Positions 1 through 6,497 of a DNA stretch of 64,000 nt are shown here, in pieces. The position numbers were made by a program, and so were the translations under genes. This stretch comes from a virus: positions 1 through 64,000 of IMG/VR virus record IMGVR_UViG_3300022752_000027, one strand, 5' to 3'. Under the pieces are notes generated by a model. The model had not been told where the DNA came from and did no database searches. It saw only the letters and a list, made by a program, of their open reading frames with translations. Position 1 is the first letter of the stretch. Each line of letters begins with the position of its first letter.

Positions 1-327
1 GTTCAAGGCATGTTATATAATGGTCTTGTACAACCAAACTATCCATCTATCTCAGGAAGACCTACTAATATGTTAGGACATCTTCTAGAGAAATATCAGT
101 ACGTTGAACCTAACTATCCGTTAATTGCTGAAGCTTTATGGCTTTTAGCAGATCCAGATAGTTATAGAGCTAAAGTAAAAGAACAGGGTAAATCTGAAGC
201 TGTAGAAAAGACAGTTCGTCAATTAAAGACAGAACAAGCTAAAATGCAGACAAGTGCCCCTGTTGTTGAAAAAGAAGAAACAGTACAAAGAAGAATCCCA
301 CGTGGTGGTAACTTCTTTAAACGATAA
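1..327 (+). CDS. C-terminal part of a phage head-module protein (5' truncated)
   Basis: The reading frame is open to the first base of the window, so the gene almost certainly begins upstream; the ATG at 10 is only the first internal Met. The visible 108 codons end in a charged, probably helical tail (Lys/Glu-rich around AVEKTVRQLKTEQAKMQ) and a basic terminus (RRIPRGGNFFKR). It lies 32 bases before the major capsid gene, a place where many phages keep scaffold or head-assembly genes, and a charged helical tail would fit a scaffold. That role is inferred from position only. No catalytic motif is visible. Confidence 0.6.
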   Translation, partial: VQGMLYNGLVQPNYPSISGRPTNMLGHLLEKYQYVEPNYPLIAEALWLLADPDSYRAKVKEQGKSEAVEKTVRQLKTEQAKMQTSAPVVEKEETVQRRIPRGGNFFKR

Positions 328-359
328 ATGATAACCCTTTTAATTAAATAAATAAGTAA

Positions 360-1982
360 ATGGCAACTCCAGTTTTAAACAATGGTATATTTCTACGAGA
401 TACCAATTATGCGGCTAGTTCGCACGTAGATTCATACCACCTGGTTAACATGCTGAAGAATGCGGAGCCGATGGACCTTGGACCAGTTGACCTTTGGGCA
501 ATGGCACAAAAGGTTGAGATGCCGCTTTATCAGATGTCTTCCTTTGGTGGTAAGAATGTAATTAATGTAGACAATGCACGTGGTGAATACAAGTGGCAGA
601 CTCCTGTAGTTCAGGATCTTCCTTATATTGTAGATTCACAAGCTGCAGGTATTGTAGGTCTTGATGGTACTACTTTCCAGATCAAATTGTCACGCAGAGA
701 ATTTGGTCATGGTGATATCATCACTTACGATAAGTATAACGGATTTGAAATGTATGTTACTGCAGATGATATCCTTCCTCTTGGTGACGGTTTCTTGTAC
801 ACTGTACAACTCGTAAACAATGATACTGGTAACGGTATTGATGCTGATCAGTATCTTGTATCTGGTACCAAAATCTTCCGTAAAGGTTCTGCTCGTGGTG
901 AATATGGAGAAAGATTCTCTGATATCATCACAGCTACTGGCTTCCGTGAATTCTACAACTTTGTAGGTGGTGCAGAAGCACACGTACACTACTCTATTTC
1001 TAGCCGTGCTGATCTTATGATCAAGGGTGGTTTGAATGCAGATGGTACTGTACCTGTAACTGAAATCTGGAGAAACTTTGATAAGAACATTGATCCTGCT
1101 GTAGCTAACTTGGATACCATGGTTAGCCGTATGGGTAAGGATTATGTTAAACGTGCTATGTCTAACGGTTCTCTTAGCCGTACCTTCTTGACTACTTTGG
1201 AAGCTGCACACTTGACTAAAGTTGCAAATGACATTGAAACCTACTTGATGTGGGGACAAGGAGGTAGAGTACGTCAGGATGGTCCAGATGATATCCGTCT
1301 GTCAGTTGGTCTCTGGAAGCAGCTTGATAACTCATTCAAGCGTGTATACAACAAGTCTGGCTTTAGCTTGGATTTGTTCCGTTCTGAAATTTATAATTTC
1401 TATGCTGGTAAGGTTGAATTCAAGGGTCCAGATCCTAAGCGTCAACTGATTGTACAAACTGGTATGGGAGGTATGAGAATGGTAAATGAAGCAATCCGTA
1501 GAGAGGCTGTAGCTTCAGGTCTTGTAATCCAAGCTGCATCTGATGCAGGTATTGGTGCAGTATCTGGTCAAAGCATGGACTTGAACTTTGGATTTGCATT
1601 CACATCATATGTGATTCCATTCTTGGCAAACGTGAAGTTTGTATTGAATCCTGCATTTGATAACTTGCATACTAATGACATTGAAAACCCAATCATTGAT
1701 GGTTTTCCATTATCATCTTATAGCTTCATCATTTTTGATATCACTGACAACACCAATGATAACATCTTCTTGTTAAAGTTGTCTTGGGATAATCAATTGA
1801 AGTGGTGGTATCAAAATGGTACTATGGACTACATGGGTCGTACCCAAGGATTCCAGTCTTCTGGTCAATTCAACGGTTACCGTGTATTCATGACCCAAAC
1901 TATGCCTGCAATCTGGGTAAAAGACCCAACCAAGGTATTGAAGATTGTTATGAGAAACCCTGTAACAGGTGGTTCGTTCTAA
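360..1982 (+). CDS. major capsid protein (crAss-like, HK97-fold family)
   Basis: 540 residues, the length expected for the crAss-like major capsid protein, which builds the icosahedral head. The N-terminal arm (residues 1-60), the internal NVDNARGEYKWQTP segment and the C-terminal stretch with VIPFLANVKFVLNPAFDN match my memory of crAss-like capsid proteins. The start is ATG after an A-rich leader (ATAAATAAGTAA) without a Shine-Dalgarno sequence. Codon use is richer in GGT, CGT and CTT than in most neighbours, consistent with very high expression. A strong hairpin follows 19 bases after the stop, so the transcript may end or be stabilised here. Identification rests on sequence pattern and genome position, not on a search. 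Confidence 0.88.
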   Translation: MATPVLNNGIFLRDTNYAASSHVDSYHLVNMLKNAEPMDLGPVDLWAMAQKVEMPLYQMSSFGGKNVINVDNARGEYKWQTPVVQDLPYIVDSQAAGIVGLDGTTFQIKLSRREFGHGDIITYDKYNGFEMYVTADDILPLGDGFLYTVQLVNNDTGNGIDADQYLVSGTKIFRKGSARGEYGERFSDIITATGFREFYNFVGGAEAHVHYSISSRADLMIKGGLNADGTVPVTEIWRNFDKNIDPAVANLDTMVSRMGKDYVKRAMSNGSLSRTFLTTLEAAHLTKVANDIETYLMWGQGGRVRQDGPDDIRLSVGLWKQLDNSFKRVYNKSGFSLDLFRSEIYNFYAGKVEFKGPDPKRQLIVQTGMGGMRMVNEAIRREAVASGLVIQAASDAGIGAVSGQSMDLNFGFAFTSYVIPFLANVKFVLNPAFDNLHTNDIENPIIDGFPLSSYSFIIFDITDNTNDNIFLLKLSWDNQLKWWYQNGTMDYMGRTQGFQSSGQFNGYRVFMTQTMPAIWVKDPTKVLKIVMRNPVTGGSF

Positions 1983-2001
1983 TCATAATTTGTAATCATG
2001 T

Positions 2002-2030
2002 AAAGGGGGAGGGAAACCTCCCCTTTTATA
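2002..2030 (+). terminator. intrinsic terminator-like hairpin after the capsid gene
   Basis: AAAGGGGGAGG (2002-2012) pairs with CCTCCCCTTTT (2017-2027) over 11 bp, with one G-U pair, closed by a GAAA tetraloop. The right arm runs into a short T-rich tail. The very stable GNRA loop and position just after the capsid gene suggest termination or 3' protection of the capsid mRNA. Confidence 0.7.
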
Positions 2031-2044
2031 TAAAATTTAAAAAC

Positions 2045-2248
2045 ATGGGAATTTATAATAGACTTAAAACACAAGTTTGGCAAAGACTTGGTGACAGCCT
2101 TAATACAGTAGGTCCTCTTATTGGAACTACTGATCCTGATTTTACTCCACCTGCAGCTGGTATTATTTATGTTAATACTGCAGCACCATCAATTTGGATT
2201 TCTTCAAATACTTTGGATCCAAACTGCTGGAGACTTATCTGGTATTAA
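2045..2248 (+). CDS. small virion-type protein of unknown function (67 aa)
   Basis: A 67-residue protein starting at the ATG at 2045. A longer open frame begins at 1802 but lies inside the capsid gene in another frame, so the start between the two hairpins is preferred. The C-terminal half (AGIIYVNTAAPSIWISSN) has the alternating aromatic/polar pattern of small beta domains seen in phage head or tail fibre segments. It is a single-gene cassette between two terminator-like hairpins, next to the capsid gene, so a head decoration or fibre role is possible but unproven. Confidence 0.7.
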   Translation: MGIYNRLKTQVWQRLGDSLNTVGPLIGTTDPDFTPPAAGIIYVNTAAPSIWISSNTLDPNCWRLIWY

Positions 2249-2258
2249 AAAATAATTT

Positions 2259-2290
2259 AAAAGGGGGAGGATAATTACTCCCCTTTTTAT
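2259..2290 (+). terminator. intrinsic terminator-like hairpin, second of its type
   Basis: AAAAGGGGGAG (2259-2269) pairs with CTCCCCTTTTT (2278-2288) with one G-U pair and an 8-base loop. Stem sequence is almost the same as the hairpin at 2002-2030, but the loop differs. Confidence 0.65.
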
Positions 2291-2322
2291 ACTTTTATCA
2301 TAAATTTATTAAACCAACAAAA

Positions 2323-3339
2323 ATGAGTTTTACATTAATTGAACAGAACCCTGCAATTAAAAAAGGGCCAATTGCTATTAAACCGTACTTCAATAGCAAT
2401 GTACAAAACATGGGATTAGAGAAGTACGGATTATCATTGTATGATGGTGTACATCATGAGGAACAATTAGCTTGTGTTGAATTGAATGGTATCAGTAGAT
2501 ACCTTACTGGATTGAATGAATTTGCACCAGATGTAAAGATGCTTCCAGATCCAGAACAACGTGAGGCTAAGATTAGAGAGATTAGAAATACAGTTTGTCA
2601 ACTTGAGAAAGAACTTGCGGCAAACGTTATTAATCCCGATGATCCAGAATTTTGGAATAAGGTTAAATTACTAAGACCTGATAATCATGAGTTTTGGAGT
2701 AAGATAACACTTCGTTGTGGTAATGAACCATTGTTTTTAGATCCAGCAAAGGATCCATATGATTTAATTAAATTATATGCTATTCAGGCTGGTGGCTTTT
2801 CTATAATAGCAAAAAGCTATGAGGAGGCTAGAACTAAACAAAAACCACCGAAGTTTTATTTAGACAAGTACGAAGATACTGTGTCTACTAAAACAGAAAG
2901 TAAGAAGCTTCGTAACAAAGCATTGTCTGAGTTGCAGAAGTTATTTGATAAGAATACAAATAAACTGCTTTACATCGCTAAAGTAGTTGATGTAAGTAGT
3001 GTTCAGTACAAGAAATCTACACCAACAGATGTATTGTATGATAACATGGATACGTTCATTAATGGTAACGGTACCGAGAAGAATGCAAACAGAGCAGCAC
3101 AAATGTTCTTAGATGCAGCTAATCAGGACATGGAATCATTAAAACTGCGATCTATAGTTAAAGACTCTACTTACTATAAGTTGATTGCTACTAAATCAGA
3201 TGGATTTATCTATGAAGTAGCATCAGGTGCTATGATGGGTAGAACCCCTTCAGAAGTTGTTGAATATCTTAAGAATCCTCTAAATGAAGAAATTCTTGTG
3301 AATTTGACAAAAAAAGTTGAGAAGTATTGGAATCAATAA
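2323..3339 (+). CDS. conserved crAss-like protein following the capsid gene
   Basis: 338 residues, mostly helical and highly charged. The N-terminus (FTLIEQNPAIKKGPIAIKPY) and the AKDPYDLIKLYAIQAGGF segment around residues 146-165 look like a family I associate with crAss-like phages, where it follows the capsid gene. A central coiled-coil-like stretch (PDPEQREAKIREIRNTVCQ, about residues 76-94) is visible. No enzymatic motif, signal peptide or membrane segment is seen. Position between the capsid gene and the small basic proteins suggests a structural or assembly function, but none is established here. Confidence 0.7.
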   Translation: MSFTLIEQNPAIKKGPIAIKPYFNSNVQNMGLEKYGLSLYDGVHHEEQLACVELNGISRYLTGLNEFAPDVKMLPDPEQREAKIREIRNTVCQLEKELAANVINPDDPEFWNKVKLLRPDNHEFWSKITLRCGNEPLFLDPAKDPYDLIKLYAIQAGGFSIIAKSYEEARTKQKPPKFYLDKYEDTVSTKTESKKLRNKALSELQKLFDKNTNKLLYIAKVVDVSSVQYKKSTPTDVLYDNMDTFINGNGTEKNANRAAQMFLDAANQDMESLKLRSIVKDSTYYKLIATKSDGFIYEVASGAMMGRTPSEVVEYLKNPLNEEILVNLTKKVEKYWNQ

Positions 3340-3368
3340 GTATATTAATAATATAAACTATTTGTAAA

Positions 3369-3569
3369 ATGAAAAAGACAAAGAAAATGATGACTAGCGG
3401 CATGAGCAATAAAAATGCAAAAGCTGTTGCCCAAAAAGTACCAGGTTCTAAAGGTGTTACTCCTGGTGTAAATCCTAAAGTTTCTGCTACGCCTACCAAA
3501 TCATATGGTGGTAAAATGAAGATGGGAGGCAAAATGGGTTATGGTGGTATGAAGAAAAAAGCTTGCTAA
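3369..3569 (+). CDS. small Lys/Gly-rich protein (66 aa)
   Basis: 66 residues with strong positive charge. The N-terminal half is Lys-rich, and the C-terminal half has a Gly-Lys-Met repeat (YGGKMKMGGKMGYGGMKKK) ending in a lone Cys. Composition suggests nucleic-acid or capsid-interior contact, as for small basic virion proteins, but that is inference. Its TAA overlaps the ATG of the next gene (TAATG), so translation is probably coupled. It opens a run of such genes reaching to 5282. Confidence 0.65.
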   Translation: MKKTKKMMTSGMSNKNAKAVAQKVPGSKGVTPGVNPKVSATPTKSYGGKMKMGGKMGYGGMKKKAC

Positions 3570-3703
3570 TGAATAACCTGCTTTCCAAAGAGGAAAAAAA
3601 CAAAATGGTTTCTTACGAGAAACCTCAAGGAAAGAATAACAAGTCCCCCTATAAAAATGGGGGGCCTGTTAAAACCCTTAAAAAATGTGCCTGTGGCTGC
3701 TAA
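3569..3703 (+). CDS. small basic protein with CxCxC C-terminus (44 aa)
   Basis: A 44-codon frame beginning at the ATG that overlaps the previous stop by one base. The protein is Lys-rich and ends in KKCACGC, three closely spaced Cys that could bind metal or form disulfides. Similar Cys tips occur at the end of the 66-residue protein (KKKAC) and of the protein at 7918-8478 (CGCGCDSCN). The overlapping start and protein-like composition support it as a real gene; function is unknown. Confidence 0.6.
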   Translation: MNNLLSKEEKNKMVSYEKPQGKNNKSPYKNGGPVKTLKKCACGC

Positions 3704-3710
3704 GAAGCAA

Positions 3711-3767
3711 ATGATAAAACGCAAGGATGGATCCTACAGTCAACGAGGACTGTGGGACATATCTTAG
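3711..3767 (+). pseudogene. N-terminal fragment of a small basic protein split by a homing endonuclease
   Basis: ATG at 3711 opens a short frame coding MIKRKDGSYSQRGLWD before it runs into TAG at 3765 within inserted sequence. Read after the codons for LW, the downstream piece (LWNNIRANKGSG...) joins in the same frame if the bases between the two TGTGG copies are removed, giving a single basic protein of about 46 residues. The stop only eight bases after the first TGTGG (3751-3755) fits disruption by insertion. Whether the 18-residue peptide is still made is unknown. Confidence 0.6.
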
Positions 3768-4437
3768 ATACTATTATGCTATCTTTAACTAAAGAACAGT
3801 CAATAAAATACATGACTAATAAAAGTCGTGAAGGAGTTATTTACAAAATAGTAAATTTAATTAATAATGATTTTTACATAGGAAGTACTCAAAATTTTAT
3901 TAAAAGATACTATACTCATATTAATCACATAAGAACTAATAAACAGTCTTGTGTTTTGTTAATTAGGGCTATTAATAAATACGGAGAGGAAAACTTTAAA
4001 TTAGAAATTATTGAAGAATGTTTACCGGATCAAATACTTGTTCGAGAACAATATTATTTAGACACCTTGCGCCCTAACTATAACACGGCAAAAGTTGCAG
4101 GTAGTAATATTGGGATAAAAAGAAGCAAAGAAGTCAAAGAAAAAAAATCCGCACAACAAAAGAAAAATTGGCAAAATAAAGAATACAAAGAAAAACATTT
4201 AGAGCTGTTATCTAAAAATTGGAAATCTGGAGAACAGCATAAAATGGCAAAATTGACTGAGATAAAAGTAATTGAAATAAAATTTAATTTAAAATTAGGT
4301 CATACACCAAAACAAGTTTCGGATATGCTAGGCGTTAGTTATCACTCGGTAAAAGATATTTCTAGAAACAAAACTTGGAAAAATATAATCGTATGAAAAA
4401 GAAATTAAATAAATTAGGCGTAGAAAATTCTTTGTGG
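3756..4437 (+). mobile_element. homing-endonuclease insertion flanked by TGTGG
   Basis: The segment between TGTGG at 3751-3755 and TGTGG at 4433-4437 carries a GIY-YIG endonuclease gene and separates two halves of one small protein. It is visibly more A/T-rich than its neighbours. Little sequence lies outside the open frame, about 56 bases before the preferred start and 41 after the stop, which leaves scant room for a group I intron core. A free-standing endonuclease gene inserted in a host gene is therefore the simpler reading. Exact borders are uncertain by several bases. Confidence 0.55.
3812..4396 (+). CDS. GIY-YIG homing endonuclease with C-terminal HTH
   Basis: The frame is open from a GTG at 3752, with ATGs at 3776 and 3812; I prefer 3812 because the nuclease domain starts a few residues later and homing endonucleases of this type usually begin so. 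The GIY-YIG signature is GVIYKIVN...FYIGSTQNF, followed by the catalytic-region Arg (KRYYTH) and a Glu-containing segment (EQYYLDTLRPNYN). A Lys-rich linker leads to a helix-turn-helix (HTPKQVSDMLGVSYHSVKD) of the kind found in homing-nuclease DNA-binding tails. It would cut an unoccupied target allele and copy itself by repair. The stop codon overlaps the next start (ATGA at 4393-4396). Confidence 0.85.
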   Translation: MTNKSREGVIYKIVNLINNDFYIGSTQNFIKRYYTHINHIRTNKQSCVLLIRAINKYGEENFKLEIIEECLPDQILVREQYYLDTLRPNYNTAKVAGSNIGIKRSKEVKEKKSAQQKKNWQNKEYKEKHLELLSKNWKSGEQHKMAKLTEIKVIEIKFNLKLGHTPKQVSDMLGVSYHSVKDISRNKTWKNIIV

Positions 4438-4530
4438 AATAACATCCGTGCTAATAAAGGTTCTGGTAAGAAACCTACTGCTGAAATGCTTAAGCAAGAA
4501 AAGAAGATTAAAGCTAAAACTAAAAAGTAA
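4393..4530 (+). CDS. C-terminal piece of the split small basic protein, re-started (45 aa)
   Basis: 45 residues from an ATG overlapping the endonuclease stop. Residues 14-45 (LWNNIRANKGSGKKPTAEM onward) continue the N-terminal fragment at 3711; residues 1-13 (MKKKLNKLGVENS) are probably derived from the insertion. The piece therefore has a new start codon coupled to endonuclease translation, which would preserve most of the ancestral protein. Its own stop overlaps the next gene's ATG. Lys-rich; function unknown, probably virion-associated like its neighbours. Confidence 0.6.
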   Translation: MKKKLNKLGVENSLWNNIRANKGSGKKPTAEMLKQEKKIKAKTKK

Positions 4531-4775
4531 TGGCAAAGTCACCGGCTTGGCAAAGAAAAGAAGGTAAGTCACCATCTGGAGGACTTAATGCTAAGGGACG
4601 TGCTTCATTAAAAGCAGCAGGTCATGATATTAAAGCACCTCAACCTGAAGGTGGTCCTAGAAAGAAATCTTTTTGTGCTAGAATGTCTGGTATGAAAAAG
4701 AAACTAACTTCTAGCAAAACAGCTAATGATCCTAATAGCAGGATCAATAAGTCCTTGCGTAAATGGAAATGTTAA
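4530..4775 (+). CDS. small basic protein (81 aa)
   Basis: 81 residues, start codon overlapping the previous TAA. The N-terminus (MAKSPAWQRKEGKSPSGGLN) is followed by KGRASLKAAGHDIKAPQPEG and a C-terminal Arg/Lys/Cys-rich tail (KKSFCARMSGMKKKL, KSLRKWKC). The pattern is typical of small proteins I associate with crAss-like phages between capsid and connector genes. High positive charge suggests contact with packaged DNA. No known catalytic or structural motif is visible. Confidence 0.7.
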   Translation: MAKSPAWQRKEGKSPSGGLNAKGRASLKAAGHDIKAPQPEGGPRKKSFCARMSGMKKKLTSSKTANDPNSRINKSLRKWKC

Positions 4776-4788
4776 ATCAATTACTATA

Positions 4789-5136
4789 ATGGCAAAGAAA
4801 ATTAAAAAATATCAGGGCGATAAAGCAAGTAGTCAAGTTACTAAAACTAGCTCTAATTCAACATCAAAAAGTATTGATTCTAAGTTTTACATTGATCCTA
4901 AAAAAGTAGGCGCTAAAGTAAATGTTGATCCTAAATTTTATATTGACCCTAAAAAGGTAGGTGCTAAACCTACAAATGATAAGGGTTTTTATAAGGATGT
5001 TCCCAAGAAAAAACCAGGCGGACAACTTAAAACAGTTGATGCCTCTAAAAATCCTGGTCTTGCTCAACTTCCTAAACCAGTAAGGAATAATATGGGGTAT
5101 GCTAAAAAAGGTGGTACTATTAAAAAGAAAAAATAA
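4789..5136 (+). CDS. Lys-rich protein with internal FYIDPKKVGAK repeat (115 aa)
   Basis: The preferred start is the ATG at 4789, in the intergenic gap just after the preceding stop; the frame extends upstream to 4726 but only by overlapping the previous gene. The 115-residue product contains two copies of KFYIDPKKVGAK (residues 32-43 and 49-60) and a degenerate third (KGFYKDVPKK). It is strongly basic and ends GGTIKKKK. Coupled to the next gene by a TAATG overlap. Function unknown. Confidence 0.65.
   Translation: MAKKIKKYQGDKASSQVTKTSSNSTSKSIDSKFYIDPKKVGAKVNVDPKFYIDPKKVGAKPTNDKGFYKDVPKKKPGGQLKTVDASKNPGLAQLPKPVRNNMGYAKKGGTIKKKK
4882..4968 (+). repeat. two-copy 36-base coding repeat separated by 15 bases
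   Basis: Units 4882-4917 and 4933-4968 both encode KFYIDPKKVGAK but differ at several third positions, so the protein repeat is retained while the DNA has drifted. This suggests selection on the peptide rather than a very recent slippage event. Confidence 0.7.
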
Positions 5137-5282
5137 TGGCTGAAAAGAAAGATAAAAAATGGATTCAGAAGGCAATTAATCCTAAGCATAAAGGATATTG
5201 TACTCCCATGACTAAGTCTACCTGTACTCCAAAAAGAAAGGCGTTAGCAATGACCCTTAAAAAAATGGCCAAGAATAAATGA
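5136..5282 (+). CDS. small basic Cys-containing protein (48 aa)
   Basis: 48 residues, starting at an ATG that overlaps the previous stop and ending in TGA that overlaps the next start (ATGA). The core INPKHKGYCTPMTKSTCTPK has two Cys with the same CTP context, followed by a Lys/Ala helix (RKALAMTLKKMAKNK). I associate a very similar peptide with other crAss-like phages, but could not check. Tight coupling on both sides supports translation. A DNA-binding or capsid-interior role is possible. Confidence 0.65.
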   Translation: MAEKKDKKWIQKAINPKHKGYCTPMTKSTCTPKRKALAMTLKKMAKNK

Positions 5283-5986
5283 ATAACACTACTCTACAAT
5301 TAAAGATTAAGCAGCGACTTAATAAGTTAGCTAGTAATGATTATGACAACATTGAATGTTGGCAGATTGTAGAGGCATTTAATAAGGCACAAATTCATTG
5401 GGTTAGAAGACAAATCATTGGTCTTAATGCAGAAAGACAAGGGGATGAGCAAACAACAAGAAAGATTGATGATTTGCAAAACCTGTTAAAAGAAATATCT
5501 TTTCCAGTAATCCCTAAGAATTTATATGTAGAATCTGGACCATTACCGTCAGACTACCTACAGTATAAAAGAATAAGCGCCGATGCAAAAAAAGAATGCT
5601 GCACAAATCCAGCTGATTTAGCAGTAATTTTTATTGCTGAAGAACAGAATGTACCATTACTATTACAAAACACATTGAAGAAACCAAGTTTTGAATGGGG
5701 TGAAACATTCTGTACAATAGTTGGTGACAAGATTAGAATTTATACAAATAATGAATTTGATGTTGTCAATCCATATCTCATGTATTACAGAGAACCTGTA
5801 AAACTTCAAATAGCCGGTTGTGTTGATCCATATACATTAGCAACATCTACAACGGATGTTATTTGTGAGTTCCAGGATAATATTACAGAAATTCTGATTG
5901 ATGATACTGTAAAAATTCTAGCTGGAGATATTGAATCAATGAACCAGTATACAATAGCTAATAACTCGTCAGAATCAAATACATAA
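5279..5986 (+). CDS. probable connector/structural protein (235 aa)
   Basis: 235 residues. The helical N-terminus (LKIKQRLNKLASNDYDN, then CWQIVEAFNKAQIHWVRRQI) is followed by a beta-rich part with short hydrophobic strands (GDKIRIYTNNEF; PYLMYYREPVKLQIAG). The N-terminal helix pair followed by a beta domain resembles head-to-tail connector or ring proteins of short-tailed phages, and the two connector-type proteins at 19689-21259 share that layout. Starts in a 4-base overlap with the preceding small gene and ends in a TAATG overlap with the next. Exact ring assignment cannot be made from sequence alone. Confidence 0.65.
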   Translation: MNNTTLQLKIKQRLNKLASNDYDNIECWQIVEAFNKAQIHWVRRQIIGLNAERQGDEQTTRKIDDLQNLLKEISFPVIPKNLYVESGPLPSDYLQYKRISADAKKECCTNPADLAVIFIAEEQNVPLLLQNTLKKPSFEWGETFCTIVGDKIRIYTNNEFDVVNPYLMYYREPVKLQIAGCVDPYTLATSTTDVICEFQDNITEILIDDTVKILAGDIESMNQYTIANNSSESNT

Positions 5987-6429
5987 TGAATAACGTTCTT
6001 CAAAGATCCTTGAAAGGATCAACAACAGCAGCATCACCTGCAATAAAACCTTCTAAAAATGATATGGGTGTATTAGTATCTGAATTTTTAGAGTCTGTAA
6101 CTATTGTGCACAAAGCACATCTGAAAATTACTGGTCCTGGTTCATTTGCTGCTCATACTGCAATGGGTGCTTTCTATGATGAGATTGGTGATCTTGTTGA
6201 TGGTATTGCTGAGGCATACCAAGGATTGACAGAATCTCTTCTTGATATTCCTGCTACACAACCTGTTTCATTTACAAGTGCTGCCGATTGTGTTACATAC
6301 CTTAATGGTTTGTATGAAAAAGTAAATGCTGTACAGGCAAGTTGCTCATACTCTGAAATTAATAATGAATTAGATAACGTCAAAACTCTTATTAATAGTA
6401 CTAAGTATAAGCTTATTTTCTTAAAATAA
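5986..6429 (+). CDS. Dps/ferritin-like four-helix protein
   Basis: 147 residues, predicted helical. Residues 45-76 reproduce the Dps ferroxidase spacing: H45, then H57 (+12), D72 (+15), E76 (+4), with a Gly-Pro turn (ITGPG) where Dps has its short loop. E. coli Dps has H51, H63, D78 and E82 at the same spacing. The additional Dps Asp four residues after the second His is Gly61 here. Dps proteins store iron and protect DNA, and related folds occur in phage proteins of unknown role. Here the gene sits inside the structural module, with a TAATG coupling to the gene before it. A virion or DNA-protecting role is inferred; iron binding is untested. Confidence 0.6.
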   Translation: MNNVLQRSLKGSTTAASPAIKPSKNDMGVLVSEFLESVTIVHKAHLKITGPGSFAAHTAMGAFYDEIGDLVDGIAEAYQGLTESLLDIPATQPVSFTSAADCVTYLNGLYEKVNAVQASCSYSEINNELDNVKTLINSTKYKLIFLK

Positions 6430-6497
6430 TTTGGAACTTCATATAGAATTATCTATATTAAGTATATATATTTATTAACTTTTAAATTTTTTATAAC

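Noticed and set aside
690-1259. Long - strand open frame inside the capsid gene (189 codons)
   Set aside because: It lies antisense to a clearly coding gene and has a Ser/Thr/Ile-rich composition typical of shadow frames.
1802-2248. A 148-residue protein starting inside the capsid gene
   Set aside because: The first 81 codons overlap the capsid gene in another frame and look like noise; the ATG at 2045 gives a plausible 67-residue product.
3756-4437. Group I intron carrying the GIY-YIG gene
   Set aside because: Only about 100 bases lie outside the open frame, too little for a complete group I core unless it overlaps the coding region, and no P/Q/R/S pairing was recognised. A splicing test would settle it.
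4726-4788. Upstream extension of the repeat-containing basic protein
   Set aside because: These codons overlap the preceding gene; the ATG at 4789 lies in the gap and gives the expected MAK-type start.
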